Source: Salipiger thiooxidans (GTDB taxonomy: Bacteria > Pseudomonadota > Alphaproteobacteria > Rhodobacterales > Rhodobacteraceae). Taken from it: 64,000 nucleotides of DNA. Below, in pieces: positions 54,692 to 63,579 of the stretch. The stretch is taken from assembly GCF_900102075.1 (NCBI RefSeq), contig NZ_FNAV01000009.1:62001-126000 (forward strand), written 5' to 3'. The translations under genes were made by a program, and so were the position numbers. How positions within the stretch are numbered: the first letter of the stretch is position 1; the number at the start of each line of letters is the position of its first letter. The notes under the pieces are model-generated. The model was not told where the DNA came from and made no database searches. It saw only the letters and a list, made by a program, of their open reading frames with translations.

Positions 54692-55861
54692 TCAGGCGTT
54701 GTCGATAGGAAGCGCGCGCTCCACCAGCCGCGCGAGGAAGCTCGCGCCGGTAGGGGCGATGGCGTCGTTGAAGTCGTATTTCGGGTGGTGGCAATTGGGC
54801 GTGTCGCCCTGCCCGAGGAACAGGTAGGCGCCGGGCCGCGCCTCGAGCATGTACGAGAAATCCTCGGCCGGCATGACCGGGGCGGTGTCGGCATCGACCT
54901 TGTCGGCCCCCACCACCTCGCGCGCCACCTCGGCGGCGAAACGAGCCTGTTCCGCGTGGTTGACCAGCGGCGGGTAGCCGCGTTTGTAGAGCACGGTGGC
55001 GGTGCAGCCGAAGACCGCGGCCTGGGTCTCGGCAATCTCGCGCATGCGGCGCTCGGCAAGGTCGCGGATCTCGGGGCGGAAGCTGCGCACCGTCCCGCAA
55101 AGCCACGCGGTGCCGGGAATGATGTTGTGCGCGGTGCCTGCGTGGACCTCGGTCACCGAAACCACCAGCCGGTCAAGCGCCGAGACATTGCGGCTGACGA
55201 TGGTCTGCAGCGCGCCCACCATGGCCGCGGCGGCCGGGATCGGGTCCACGCTCGCGGCGGGCTCGGCGCCATGGCCCCCGACACCGGTGATCTCGATGCG
55301 GAACTCGTCCGCCGAGGCCATGAGCGCGCCGGGCGCGGTGAGGATATGGCCCTCGGGATCGCCGGGAGAGTTGTGGATGCCGTAGACCTCCTCGATGCCG
55401 AAGCGGTCCATCATGCCCTCATCGACCATGACCTTGCCACCGCCGCCGCCCTCTTCGGCGGGCTGGAAGATCAGCGCCACGCGGCCGGCGAAGTTTCGGG
55501 TCCCGGCGAGGTATTTCGCGGCACCCAGAAGCATGGTGGTATGCCCGTCGTGGCCGCAGGTATGCGCGACGCCGGGAACCGTCGAGGCGTGCTCGGCGCC
55601 AGAAAGATCGTCCATCGGCAGCGCGTCCATGTCGGCACGCAACCCGATGGTGCGCCCCGGGCCACGACCTTCGATGATCGCGACGACGCCGGTGGTGGCG
55701 ATGCCTTCGTGAATCTCCGAAACGCCGAAACCCTTCAGCTTATCAACGACGAAGGCCGCGGTCTTCACGCAGTCGAAGAGCAGCTCGGGGTTCCGGTGCA
55801 GGTGCCGGCGCCATTCCTTAAGCGTCTCGGCCTCGGCGGCGATCGAGTTGATGACGGGCAT
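54692..55861 (-). CDS. M20-family amidohydrolase (hippurate hydrolase-like), copy 1
   Basis: A 389-residue zinc or manganese aminoacylase-type hydrolase. Metal motifs are TCGHDGHTTMLLGA near residue 100 and FQPAEEGGGGGKVM near 133; GVGGHGAEPAASVDPI marks the dimerisation domain; and the last ligand His is in NCHHPKYDFND near 362. It closely resembles the next gene upstream, so the two are tandem paralogues. The substrate is expected to be an N-acyl amino acid or related amide. Its neighbour speB points to a guanidino or polyamine conjugate, which is inference. Confidence 0.9.
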   Translation of the reverse strand: MPVINSIAAEAETLKEWRRHLHRNPELLFDCVKTAAFVVDKLKGFGVSEIHEGIATTGVVAIIEGRGPGRTIGLRADMDALPMDDLSGAEHASTVPGVAHTCGHDGHTTMLLGAAKYLAGTRNFAGRVALIFQPAEEGGGGGKVMVDEGMMDRFGIEEVYGIHNSPGDPEGHILTAPGALMASADEFRIEITGVGGHGAEPAASVDPIPAAAAMVGALQTIVSRNVSALDRLVVSVTEVHAGTAHNIIPGTAWLCGTVRSFRPEIRDLAERRMREIAETQAAVFGCTATVLYKRGYPPLVNHAEQARFAAEVAREVVGADKVDADTAPVMPAEDFSYMLEARPGAYLFLGQGDTPNCHHPKYDFNDAIAPTGASFLARLVERALPIDNA

Positions 55862-55917
55862 GGTTCTATCTCCCTTGCAGCGTGTGGTCCGACGCGCCCT
55901 GCAGCGCGCACGACGGC

Positions 55918-57078
55918 TCAGGCATCGAGCGGGTGGCGCGTTTCGACGAGGCGGGCAAAGAAGCTCGCCCCGATGGGTGCGGCCTCGTCGTTGAAGTCGA
56001 ATTTCGGATGGTGACAGAACGGGCCCTCGCCCTGGCCGAGATAGAGGAACGAGCCAGGCCGCGCCTCGAGCATGTAGGAAAAGTCCTCGGCGCCCATCGA
56101 GGGCACGCTGTCGTCCACCACCTCGGGCACCACGTCGCGCGCCACCGAGACGGCGAAATCGGTCTGGGCCACGTGGTTGACGGTGGGCGGGTAGTTGCGC
56201 TGGTAGTCGAGCTCGGCGGTCACCCCATAGCTCATCGCCTGCCCGGCGACGATCTCGCGGATGCGCTTCTCGGCCATGTCGCGGATGCAGGGATCGAAGC
56301 TGCGCACGGTCCCGGCAAGATAGGCGGTCTCGGGGATGACGTTGGTGGCCGAGCCGGACTGCACCACGGTCAGCGACACCACCAGCGACCCGAGCGGGTC
56401 GGTGTTGCGCGAGGGCACGGTCTGCAGCGCCTGCCCGATGGCCAGCACGCAGGGGATCGGGTCGATGCAGGTGTCGGGATGCGCCGCGTGACCGCCGCGC
56501 CCGGTGAGCCGCAGCTCGAAATCATCGACCGCCGCCATCAGCGGGCCGCGCGCCGTCGCGATGACGCCAAGCGGGCGCGAGGGATCGGTGTGCAGCGCAT
56601 AGACCTCCTCGATCCCGAAGCGCTCCATGATGCCCTCTTCGACCATGATGCGACCGCCGCCGATGGTCTCTTCGGCGGGCTGGAAGATCAGCACCACCTT
56701 GCCCGAGAACTTGCGCGTCTCGGACAGGTACTTCGCCGCCCCCAGCAGCATCGTGGTGTGCCCGTCGTGGCCGCAGGCGTGCATCCGTCCGGGCACTTCG
56801 GAGGCGTAGTCGACCCCCGTTTCCTCGTCCATCGGCAGCGCATCCATGTCGGCGCGCAGGCCGGTGACCGGGCCCGCGCCCTGCCCCTCGATCACCGCCA
56901 CGACGCCGCTTTCCGCAATGCCTTCGTGAATTTCCGAAATGCCGAATTCCCGGAGTCTTTCGACCACGAACGCCGCCGTCTTGTGACACTCGAGGCTGAG
57001 CTCCGGGTTACGATGCAGGAACCGTCGCCAGGTTTTCATCTCTTCGGCGTAATCGGCGATGCGGTTGACGATGGGCAT
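55918..57078 (-). CDS. M20-family amidohydrolase (hippurate hydrolase-like), copy 2
   Basis: A 386-residue paralogue of the downstream gene with the same architecture: ACGHDGHTTMLLGAAKYL, QPAEETIGGGRIMVEEG, GRGGHAAHPDTCIDPIP, and FCHHPKFDFNDEAAP at the end. The loop after PAEE differs (ETIGGG rather than EGGGGG), as do residues near the dimer interface, so the two copies have probably diverged in substrate. The ATG at 57078 follows CGGAG. A 56-nt gap separates it from copy 1. It is divergent from mazG, with 63 nt between start codons. Confidence 0.9.
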   Translation of the reverse strand: MPIVNRIADYAEEMKTWRRFLHRNPELSLECHKTAAFVVERLREFGISEIHEGIAESGVVAVIEGQGAGPVTGLRADMDALPMDEETGVDYASEVPGRMHACGHDGHTTMLLGAAKYLSETRKFSGKVVLIFQPAEETIGGGRIMVEEGIMERFGIEEVYALHTDPSRPLGVIATARGPLMAAVDDFELRLTGRGGHAAHPDTCIDPIPCVLAIGQALQTVPSRNTDPLGSLVVSLTVVQSGSATNVIPETAYLAGTVRSFDPCIRDMAEKRIREIVAGQAMSYGVTAELDYQRNYPPTVNHVAQTDFAVSVARDVVPEVVDDSVPSMGAEDFSYMLEARPGSFLYLGQGEGPFCHHPKFDFNDEAAPIGASFFARLVETRHPLDA

Positions 57079-57141
57079 GGGTGGACTCCGGGGGTTTCCT
57101 GTCGCAGGACTGCACCCAATACCCATTTTCGAGGGAAGTCC

Positions 57142-57960
57142 ATGAGCGACGATCTGATCCACGACCCCCAGGGCGGCATGCCGAGGCTGCTCGAGATCAT
57201 GCGCCGGCTGCGCGATCCCGAGACCGGCTGTCCCTGGGACGTGGCGCAGGATTTCTCGACCATTGCGCCCTATACTATCGAGGAGGCCTACGAGGTCGCC
57301 GACGCCATCGAGCGCGAATCCTGGGGCGAGCTGAAGGGCGAGCTGGGCGACCTGCTGTTCCAGTCGGTGTTCCACGCGCAGATGGCGGCAGAACGCGGGC
57401 TCTTCACCTTCGACGAGGTGGCGGACACCATGTCCGACAAGATGGTGGCGCGGCATCCGCATGTCTTCGGCGACGAGTCGAACGAGAAATCGCCCGAACA
57501 GCAGACCGCCGACTGGGAGGCGATCAAGGCGCGGGAGCGCGCGGCGCGGGCCGAAAAGGGCGTGCTCGACGGCGTGGCGCAGGGGCTGCCCGCGCTGATG
57601 CGGGCGGTGAAGCTGCAGAAGCGCGCTGCCCGGGTCGGCTTCGACTGGCCCTCGACCGACGAGGTGATCGACAAGATCGTGGAAGAGGCGCAGGAGCTGC
57701 GCGAGGCCACCGACCCCGACCACGTGGAAGAGGAATTCGGCGACCTGCTCTTCGTGATGGCGAACCTCGCGCGGCATCTCGACATCGACCCCGAGGCCGC
57801 CCTGCGCGCGGCTAACGCCAAGTTCACGCGCCGCTTCGGAGAGGTCGAGGCAGCGCTCGCCGCCCAAGGCCGCAGCCCCGAGGACAGCACGCTGGCCGAG
57901 ATGGACGCGCTCTGGGACGCGGCGAAAGCGCGCGAGAAGGCAGATAAATCCCGACAATAA
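57142..57960 (+). CDS. mazG: nucleoside triphosphate pyrophosphohydrolase MazG
   Basis: Hydrolyses NTPs to NMP and pyrophosphate, cleaning abnormal nucleotides and possibly affecting ppGpp. The 272 residues carry two tandem MazG domains. The first has TIEEAYEVADAIERE with ELGDLLFQSVFHAQMA (residues ~35-85); the second has VEEAQELREATDPDH with EFGDLLFVMANLARH (~180-225). Both show the EExxE ... ExxD magnesium-binding pattern. The ATG at 57142 follows GAGGGA. It is monocistronic. Confidence 0.95.
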   Translation: MSDDLIHDPQGGMPRLLEIMRRLRDPETGCPWDVAQDFSTIAPYTIEEAYEVADAIERESWGELKGELGDLLFQSVFHAQMAAERGLFTFDEVADTMSDKMVARHPHVFGDESNEKSPEQQTADWEAIKARERAARAEKGVLDGVAQGLPALMRAVKLQKRAARVGFDWPSTDEVIDKIVEEAQELREATDPDHVEEEFGDLLFVMANLARHLDIDPEAALRAANAKFTRRFGEVEAALAAQGRSPEDSTLAEMDALWDAAKAREKADKSRQ

Positions 57961-58040
57961 AACTCTGGTATTGACCCCGCCACGTCGCTGAGGTCTAACC
58001 TCCGGGCTGAAGCAGTCCGCAAACGGGAGTCCCACGAAAG

Positions 58041-59042
58041 ATGCGCCTTGCGACCACCGCCCTCGCCCTGATCGCCACCGCCGTTCCGGCACTGGCCGAA
58101 GAGGTGAACCTCTATTCCTATCGCCAGCCCGAGCTTCTCGCTCCGCTGACCGAAGCCTTCACCGCCGAGACCGGGATCGACGTCAACGTCGCCTATCTCG
58201 AACAGGGGATGGTCGAACGCCTGCAGGCCGAGGGCGACCGCTCGCCCGCCGACCTCGTGTTCACCGTCGACATCTCGCGGCTGGCGGCCGTCGTGAACGC
58301 CGGCGTGACGCAGAGCGTCACCAGCGAGGTGCTCAACACTAACGTGCCCGAGCAATACCGCGACCCCGAGGGCCACTGGTTCGGACTGACCACCCGCGCC
58401 CGCATCGTCTATGCGAGCAAGGACCGCGTCGATACCTCCGAGGTGACCACCTACGAGGACCTCGCCGATCCGAAATGGAAGGGCCGCATCTGCACCCGCT
58501 CCGGCACCCACCCCTACAACGTGGCGCTGGTCTCGGCGATGCTGCACCACCATGGCGAGGAAGAGACAAAGGCCTGGCTCGAGGCGGTGAAGGCCAACCT
58601 CGGCCGCAAGCCGCAGGGCAACGACCGGGCGCAGGTCCGGGCGATCTGGGCCGGTGAATGCGACATCGCGCTCGGCAACACCTATTACATGGGCCAGATG
58701 CTCAACGATCCCGAGCAGAAGGAATGGGCAGACTCGGTCAACGTGCTGTTCCCGGTCTTCGAGGGTGGCGGCACCCACGTGAACATCTCGGGCGTGGCGA
58801 TGACCAAGTCGGCGCCGAACCGTGAGAACGCGCTGAAGATGATGGAATTCCTGACCCAGCCCGAGGCGCAGGAAATCTACGCCCACGCCAACTTCGAATA
58901 CCCCATCGCCCCCGGCACCGAGGCCGACGAGCTGGTGACCAGCTGGGGCAGCTTCGAGGCGGACGACGTGAACCTCATGACGCTGGCCGGCCTCCGCGCC
59001 GACGCCCTGCGCGTCATCGAGGAAGTGGATTTCGACGGCTGA
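58041..59042 (+). CDS. Fe(3+)-type ABC transporter substrate-binding protein
   Basis: A periplasmic binding protein of 333 residues: signal peptide 1-19 (ending PALA), then EEVNLYSYRQPELLAPLTEA, the typical start of FbpA/FutA ferric-binding proteins. GNTYYMGQML holds the adjacent tyrosines that coordinate iron in the family, and an N-terminal Tyr follows NLYSYR. No permease or ATPase gene accompanies it; the flanking genes are mazG and a nuclease. It therefore must work with transporter components encoded elsewhere. No obvious Fur or RirA operator was recognised upstream. Confidence 0.9.
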   Translation: MRLATTALALIATAVPALAEEVNLYSYRQPELLAPLTEAFTAETGIDVNVAYLEQGMVERLQAEGDRSPADLVFTVDISRLAAVVNAGVTQSVTSEVLNTNVPEQYRDPEGHWFGLTTRARIVYASKDRVDTSEVTTYEDLADPKWKGRICTRSGTHPYNVALVSAMLHHHGEEETKAWLEAVKANLGRKPQGNDRAQVRAIWAGECDIALGNTYYMGQMLNDPEQKEWADSVNVLFPVFEGGGTHVNISGVAMTKSAPNRENALKMMEFLTQPEAQEIYAHANFEYPIAPGTEADELVTSWGSFEADDVNLMTLAGLRADALRVIEEVDFDG

Positions 59043-59082
59043 TCGCTTTCCCATGTTGTCTGGCCCAAGGCCGGAATGACAG

Positions 59083-59106
59083 CGCCGGACCTTCGCGGGT
59101 CCGGCG
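59083..59106 (+). terminator. terminator after the iron-binding-protein gene
   Basis: A nine-base-pair stem (CGCCGGACC / GGTCCGGCG) around TTCGCG, followed by TTTCGCGTTTTCG. It is 40 nt beyond the stop codon and convergent with the nuclease gene. Confidence 0.82.
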
Positions 59107-59130
59107 TTTCGCGTTTTCGGGTAGACCCGT

Positions 59131-60024
59131 TCAGAGCCCCAGGAACTCCACCACCAGCGCCGCGTGGTCGCTTGCGTGGGGCCGGTGCTCTCCGACACCG
59201 CTCAGCCGCGCGCCTCGCCCCGGACCGGCCTCGTGCCCGAGCCCGCGATGCAGCACCCGCGGCACCACGTCGGGGTAGCGCTGCGCCAGCGCCGGCGACG
59301 CGATCAGCGCGTCCGGGCGGTGATGCTCGCCCACGTGCGGCTCGAAATAGGTCCAGCGGTCGCGCTCGGGCATGCGCAGGCCAAGATCCACGCCGACCGC
59401 CTCGAGCGGCGCCACGGCGCGCGGGCCCTCCTCGCGCGGCTCGTTGAGATCGCCGATCACCAGCCAGAGTGCCCCGGGCTCAGAGGGCAGCAGGCGGCGC
59501 ACCGCCTCGGCCTCGAGCCGCCGCACCTTCCACGACAGCGCCGGATCCGGCGGCGGCGCCTTGAAATGCACGACGAAGACCGTGAGCCTGCCAAAGCACA
59601 GCTCGAGACAGTCGCGCCGGAAGATCGGCAGGTCATGGGCGATACCGGCGGGCGGCGCGAAGCCCAGATCGCCCGGCAGGAGCGCCGCGTGGCTGGTCGC
59701 GTCGTCCCAGTCGCGGCGCGCCATCACCGCCACGTCGAGCCCGCGCCCGTCGTTGCCCGGCAAGCAGAGCCGGTTGCGATAGGGCCCGGCCACCGGCGCG
59801 AGGTAGTGGTCGTGGAAGAAGTCGAGGCTCTCGGCGTCGAACACCTCCTGCAGCGCCAGCACGTCGGCGCCGGTGGCCGCCAGCAGGCCGGCGGTCAGGC
59901 GGCGGTCTGGCTCGTCATGCTCGGGCAAGGCGGGCTCGTCGCGGTCGCGCGCGCCGTGAAGATGCGCGCGGCCGCCGTGGCGCAGCAGCCGCAGGTTCTG
60001 AAGGTTGAGCGAGGCGATCCGCAT
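59131..60024 (-). CDS. endonuclease/exonuclease/phosphatase (EEP) family protein
   Basis: A 297-residue metal-dependent phosphodiesterase of the DNase I/EEP fold. MRIASLNLQNLRLL opens the fold (Asn metal contact), VLALQEVFD carries the catalytic Glu near residue 60, VIGDLNEPR the Asp/Asn pair near 194, and the C-terminal SDHAALVVEF the catalytic Asp-His. There is no signal peptide. Specificity for DNA, phospholipid or inositol phosphate is not readable. The ATG at 60024 is 19 nt after the mfd stop, so it is probably transcribed with mfd. Confidence 0.86.
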   Translation of the reverse strand: MRIASLNLQNLRLLRHGGRAHLHGARDRDEPALPEHDEPDRRLTAGLLAATGADVLALQEVFDAESLDFFHDHYLAPVAGPYRNRLCLPGNDGRGLDVAVMARRDWDDATSHAALLPGDLGFAPPAGIAHDLPIFRRDCLELCFGRLTVFVVHFKAPPPDPALSWKVRRLEAEAVRRLLPSEPGALWLVIGDLNEPREEGPRAVAPLEAVGVDLGLRMPERDRWTYFEPHVGEHHRPDALIASPALAQRYPDVVPRVLHRGLGHEAGPGRGARLSGVGEHRPHASDHAALVVEFLGL

Positions 60025-60043
60025 GCAAGCGCCCTCTCGGATG

Positions 60044-63000
60044 TCAGGCGTCCTTCCTGAGACGGATCGCCCCGGCCTTCTCGGCCAGATCGCGGGCGAT
60101 GGCATAGGCGCCCTTGATCTTGTCGCTGTCGCGGGCCCAGTCCCGGCGCACCACGATCTTGTTGTCCTTGATCCTGGCGTGATTGTGCGGGTCCTGAATG
60201 AACGAGACCAGCCCCTCGGGCTTCGCGAACTTGTCGTTGTGGAACTGGATCGTGGCGCCCTTGGGCCCGCCGTCGAGCTTGGCGATCCCGGCCCGCTTGC
60301 ACATGTCCTTGATCCGGACGATGAGCAGCAGGGTATTGACCTCCTTGGGCAGTTTTCCGAAGCGGTCGATGAGCTCGGCGGCGAAGCCCTCGAGCTCGAC
60401 CTTGGTCGACAGCGCACTGAGGCGGCGGTAAAGCCCGAGCCGGACGTCGAGATCCGGCACGTAATCCTCGGGGATCAGCACCGGCACGCCGAGGTTGATC
60501 TGCGGCGCCCACTGGCCGTCCTGCTCGAGCAGGCCCTCCATCTCGCCCGACTTGATCTTGGCGATCGCCTCCTCGAGCATCTGCTGGTAAAGCTCGTACC
60601 CCACGTCGCGCATCTGGCCCGATTGTTCCTCGCCCAGAAGGTTGCCGGCGCCGCGGATGTCGAGGTCCTGCGAGGCCAGCGTGAAGCCCGCCCCCAGCGT
60701 GTCGAGCGAGCCCAGCACCCGCAGGCGCTTCTCGGCGGTGTCGGTGAGCTTGGCGCGCGGTTTGGTGGTCATGTAGGCATAGGCCCGGGTCTTGGACCGG
60801 CCGACGCGGCCGCGGATCTGGTAGAGCTGCGACAGGCCAAACATGTCGGCGCGGTGCACCACCATGGTGTTCGCGGTCGGAATGTCGAGCCCGCTCTCCA
60901 CGATGGTCGTGGCCAGCAGCACGTCGTACTTGCCGTCGTAGAAGGCGTTCATCTTCTCGTCGAGCTCGCCCGCCGCCATCTGGCCATGGGCCACCACGTA
61001 GCTGACCTCGGGCACCTGCTCGCGCAGGAATTCCTCGATTTCGGGAAGATCCGAAATGCGCGGCACCACGTAGAAGCTCTGGCCGCCGCGGTAATGCTCG
61101 CGCAGCAGCGCCTCGCGGATCGTCACCGGGTCGAACTCGGAGACATAGGTGCGGATCGACAGGCGGTCGACTGGCGGCGTGCCGATGATCGACAGGTCCC
61201 GCACACCCGAAAGCGAGAGCTGCAGCGTCCGCGGGATCGGCGTCGCGGTGAGCGTCAGCACGTGGATGTCGCTGCGCAGCTGCTTCAGCCGCTCCTTGTG
61301 GTTCACGCCGAAGTGCTGCTCTTCGTCGATGATCAGCAGCCCGAGGTTCTGGAAGCGGATGCCCTTGGCAAGCAGCGCGTGGGTGCCCACCGCGATGTCC
61401 ACGGTGCCCTTGGTGATGCCGTCGCGGGTCCTGGCCGCCTCGGACGCGGAGACGAAGCGCGACAGCGGCGCCACGTTGAGGGGGAAGCCACGGAAACGCT
61501 CGGCGAAGCTCTTGTAGTGCTGGCGGGCGAGCAGCGTGGTCGGCGCGATCACCGCAACCTGCACCCCGGACATGGCCGCGACAAAGGCCGCGCGCATGGC
61601 GACCTCGGTCTTGCCAAAGCCCACGTCGCCGCAGATCAGCCGGTCCATCGGGTTGCCGCTGGTCATGTCGCCCAGCACGTCCTCGATCGCCGAGAGCTGG
61701 TCGTCGGTCTCGGAGTACGGGAAGCGCGCGCAGAAGCTCTCCCACGCGCCCGGCGGCGGGTCGATGATCGGCGCCTTGCGCAGCGCCCGCTCGGCCGCGA
61801 CACGGATGAGCTTGTCCGCCATCTCGCGGATACGCTCCTTGAGCCGGGCCTTCTTGGCCTGCCACGCGCCGCCGCCGAGACGGTCGAGCAGACCTTCCTC
61901 GTGGCCGTAGCGCGAGAGTAGTTCGATGTTCTCGACCGGCAGGTAAAGCCTTGCGCCCTCGGCATATTCCAGCAAAAGGCACTCGTGCGCGGCACCCGCG
62001 GCGGTGATCACCTCCATGCCCTGGTAGCGGCCGATGCCGTGATCGACGTGGACCACCAGATCACCCGGCGACAGCGATTGCGTCTCGGTCAGGAAGTTCT
62101 CGGCCTTGCGACGCTTCTTGGGCGCGCGGATCAGCCGGTCACCGAGCACATCCTGCTCGGAGATCACCGTGATGCGCTGCCTGTCCTTCGGGTCGCCCCA
62201 AGGCGCCTCGAAGCCGCTCTCCAGCGCCCAGACAGCCAGATGCAGCCCGCGCTTGCCGATGCGCGTGCCGGTGTTGACCGGGATCGCCTCGGCCAGCCCC
62301 TCGTCCTCGATGAGCCCGGTCAGCCGCTCGCGCGCGCCCTCGGACCACGAGGCGATGAGCACCGGGCCATCTTGCAGTTTCTTCTTAACATGATCGGCCA
62401 AGGCGCCGAAAAGGCTGACGCTTTCCTGCTGGCGCTCGGGCGCGAAGTTGCGCCCGATGCGGCCGCCTGCGTCCACCACGCCGGGCCCGCTGGCCTGCTG
62501 CAACGGATGGAACTGCACCACGCGGCGACCCTCGACCGCCATGTCCCAGGCGGTGTCGTCGAGATAGAGCTGCTCCGGCGGCACCGGCTTGTAGACCGAG
62601 TCCATCCGGCCCTTCTGGGTCATCGCGTGGCGGCGGGTGTCGTACTGGTCCTCGATGCTTTCCCAGCGCGCCAGACGGGCGGGCGTGAGCTGGTCGTCCA
62701 TCATCACCGGCGCGCCCGGCAGGTAGTCGAAGAGCGTCTCGAGCCGGTCGTGGAAGAACGGCAGCCAGTGCTCCATGCCCTGCTGCTTGCGGCCCGCACT
62801 CACCGCCTCGTAGAGCGGATCGTCGGCACCGCCGGCGCCGAACTCGACGCGGTAGTTCTGCCGGAAGCGCAGGATCGAGGCCTCGTCGAGGATGACCTCG
62901 GAGACAGGGGCCAGCTCGACCAGATCGAGCTTCTCGGTGGTGCGCTGCGACACCGGGTCGAACCGGCGCGCGCCGTCGAGCACGTCGCCGAAGAGGTCGA

Positions 63001-63526
63001 GCCGCACCGGCCCGCCGTCCCCCGGCGGGTAGATGTCGATGATGCCGCCCCGGATGGCGTAGTCTCCGGGCTCGGTCACCGTCGGCGCCTGCGAGAAGCC
63101 CATGCGCACGAGGAAGCCACGCAGCGCCGCCTCGTCCACCCGGCTGCCGACGCGCGCCGAGAACGCCGCCTCGCGCAGGATCTCGCGCGCGGGGATGTAC
63201 TGCGTCGCCGCCGAGAGCGTGGTCAGCAGCACGAAGCCCGAGGGCATGCCGTGCACCAGCCCCGCCAGCGTCGCCATGCGCGCCGCCGAGATATCGGGGT
63301 TGGGCGACACCCGGTCATAGGGCAGGCAGTCCCAGGCCGGGAAGCGCACCACCAGCATGTCGGGCGCGAAGAAGGCCAGCGCCTCGGCCATGGCGGCCAT
63401 GCGCTTGTCGTCGCGGGCAATGTGGATGACCGGGCCGCCGGCCTTGGCGGCCTCGGCGAGCACGAGGCGCGCGTCGAAACCTTCGGGCGCGCCGCCCATG
63501 ATGATGCGGGACTGAGACATGGTCAT
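60044..63526 (-). CDS. mfd: transcription-repair coupling factor
   Basis: A DNA translocase of 1160 residues that removes stalled RNA polymerase and recruits UvrA. Domains in order: UvrB-homology region (~1-330, including PAWDCLPYDRVSPNPDIS), RNA-polymerase-interacting CarD-like domain (~485-560, GDLVVHVDHGIGRYQGM), a superfamily 2 translocase (~600-960, Walker A GDVGFGKTEVA near 630, DEEQ near 730, QIRGRVGRS near 895), and the C-terminal TRCF domain. I keep the ATG at 63526; a second ATG two codons on is equally possible. An EEP nuclease gene follows closely. Confidence 0.96.
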   Translation of the reverse strand: MTMSQSRIIMGGAPEGFDARLVLAEAAKAGGPVIHIARDDKRMAAMAEALAFFAPDMLVVRFPAWDCLPYDRVSPNPDISAARMATLAGLVHGMPSGFVLLTTLSAATQYIPAREILREAAFSARVGSRVDEAALRGFLVRMGFSQAPTVTEPGDYAIRGGIIDIYPPGDGGPVRLDLFGDVLDGARRFDPVSQRTTEKLDLVELAPVSEVILDEASILRFRQNYRVEFGAGGADDPLYEAVSAGRKQQGMEHWLPFFHDRLETLFDYLPGAPVMMDDQLTPARLARWESIEDQYDTRRHAMTQKGRMDSVYKPVPPEQLYLDDTAWDMAVEGRRVVQFHPLQQASGPGVVDAGGRIGRNFAPERQQESVSLFGALADHVKKKLQDGPVLIASWSEGARERLTGLIEDEGLAEAIPVNTGTRIGKRGLHLAVWALESGFEAPWGDPKDRQRITVISEQDVLGDRLIRAPKKRRKAENFLTETQSLSPGDLVVHVDHGIGRYQGMEVITAAGAAHECLLLEYAEGARLYLPVENIELLSRYGHEEGLLDRLGGGAWQAKKARLKERIREMADKLIRVAAERALRKAPIIDPPPGAWESFCARFPYSETDDQLSAIEDVLGDMTSGNPMDRLICGDVGFGKTEVAMRAAFVAAMSGVQVAVIAPTTLLARQHYKSFAERFRGFPLNVAPLSRFVSASEAARTRDGITKGTVDIAVGTHALLAKGIRFQNLGLLIIDEEQHFGVNHKERLKQLRSDIHVLTLTATPIPRTLQLSLSGVRDLSIIGTPPVDRLSIRTYVSEFDPVTIREALLREHYRGGQSFYVVPRISDLPEIEEFLREQVPEVSYVVAHGQMAAGELDEKMNAFYDGKYDVLLATTIVESGLDIPTANTMVVHRADMFGLSQLYQIRGRVGRSKTRAYAYMTTKPRAKLTDTAEKRLRVLGSLDTLGAGFTLASQDLDIRGAGNLLGEEQSGQMRDVGYELYQQMLEEAIAKIKSGEMEGLLEQDGQWAPQINLGVPVLIPEDYVPDLDVRLGLYRRLSALSTKVELEGFAAELIDRFGKLPKEVNTLLLIVRIKDMCKRAGIAKLDGGPKGATIQFHNDKFAKPEGLVSFIQDPHNHARIKDNKIVVRRDWARDSDKIKGAYAIARDLAEKAGAIRLRKDA

Positions 63527-63579
63527 GGGATGTGGCCTGCGAGGGGGCTGCCGTCAACCGCCCAGTTCGGGCGCGGGGA

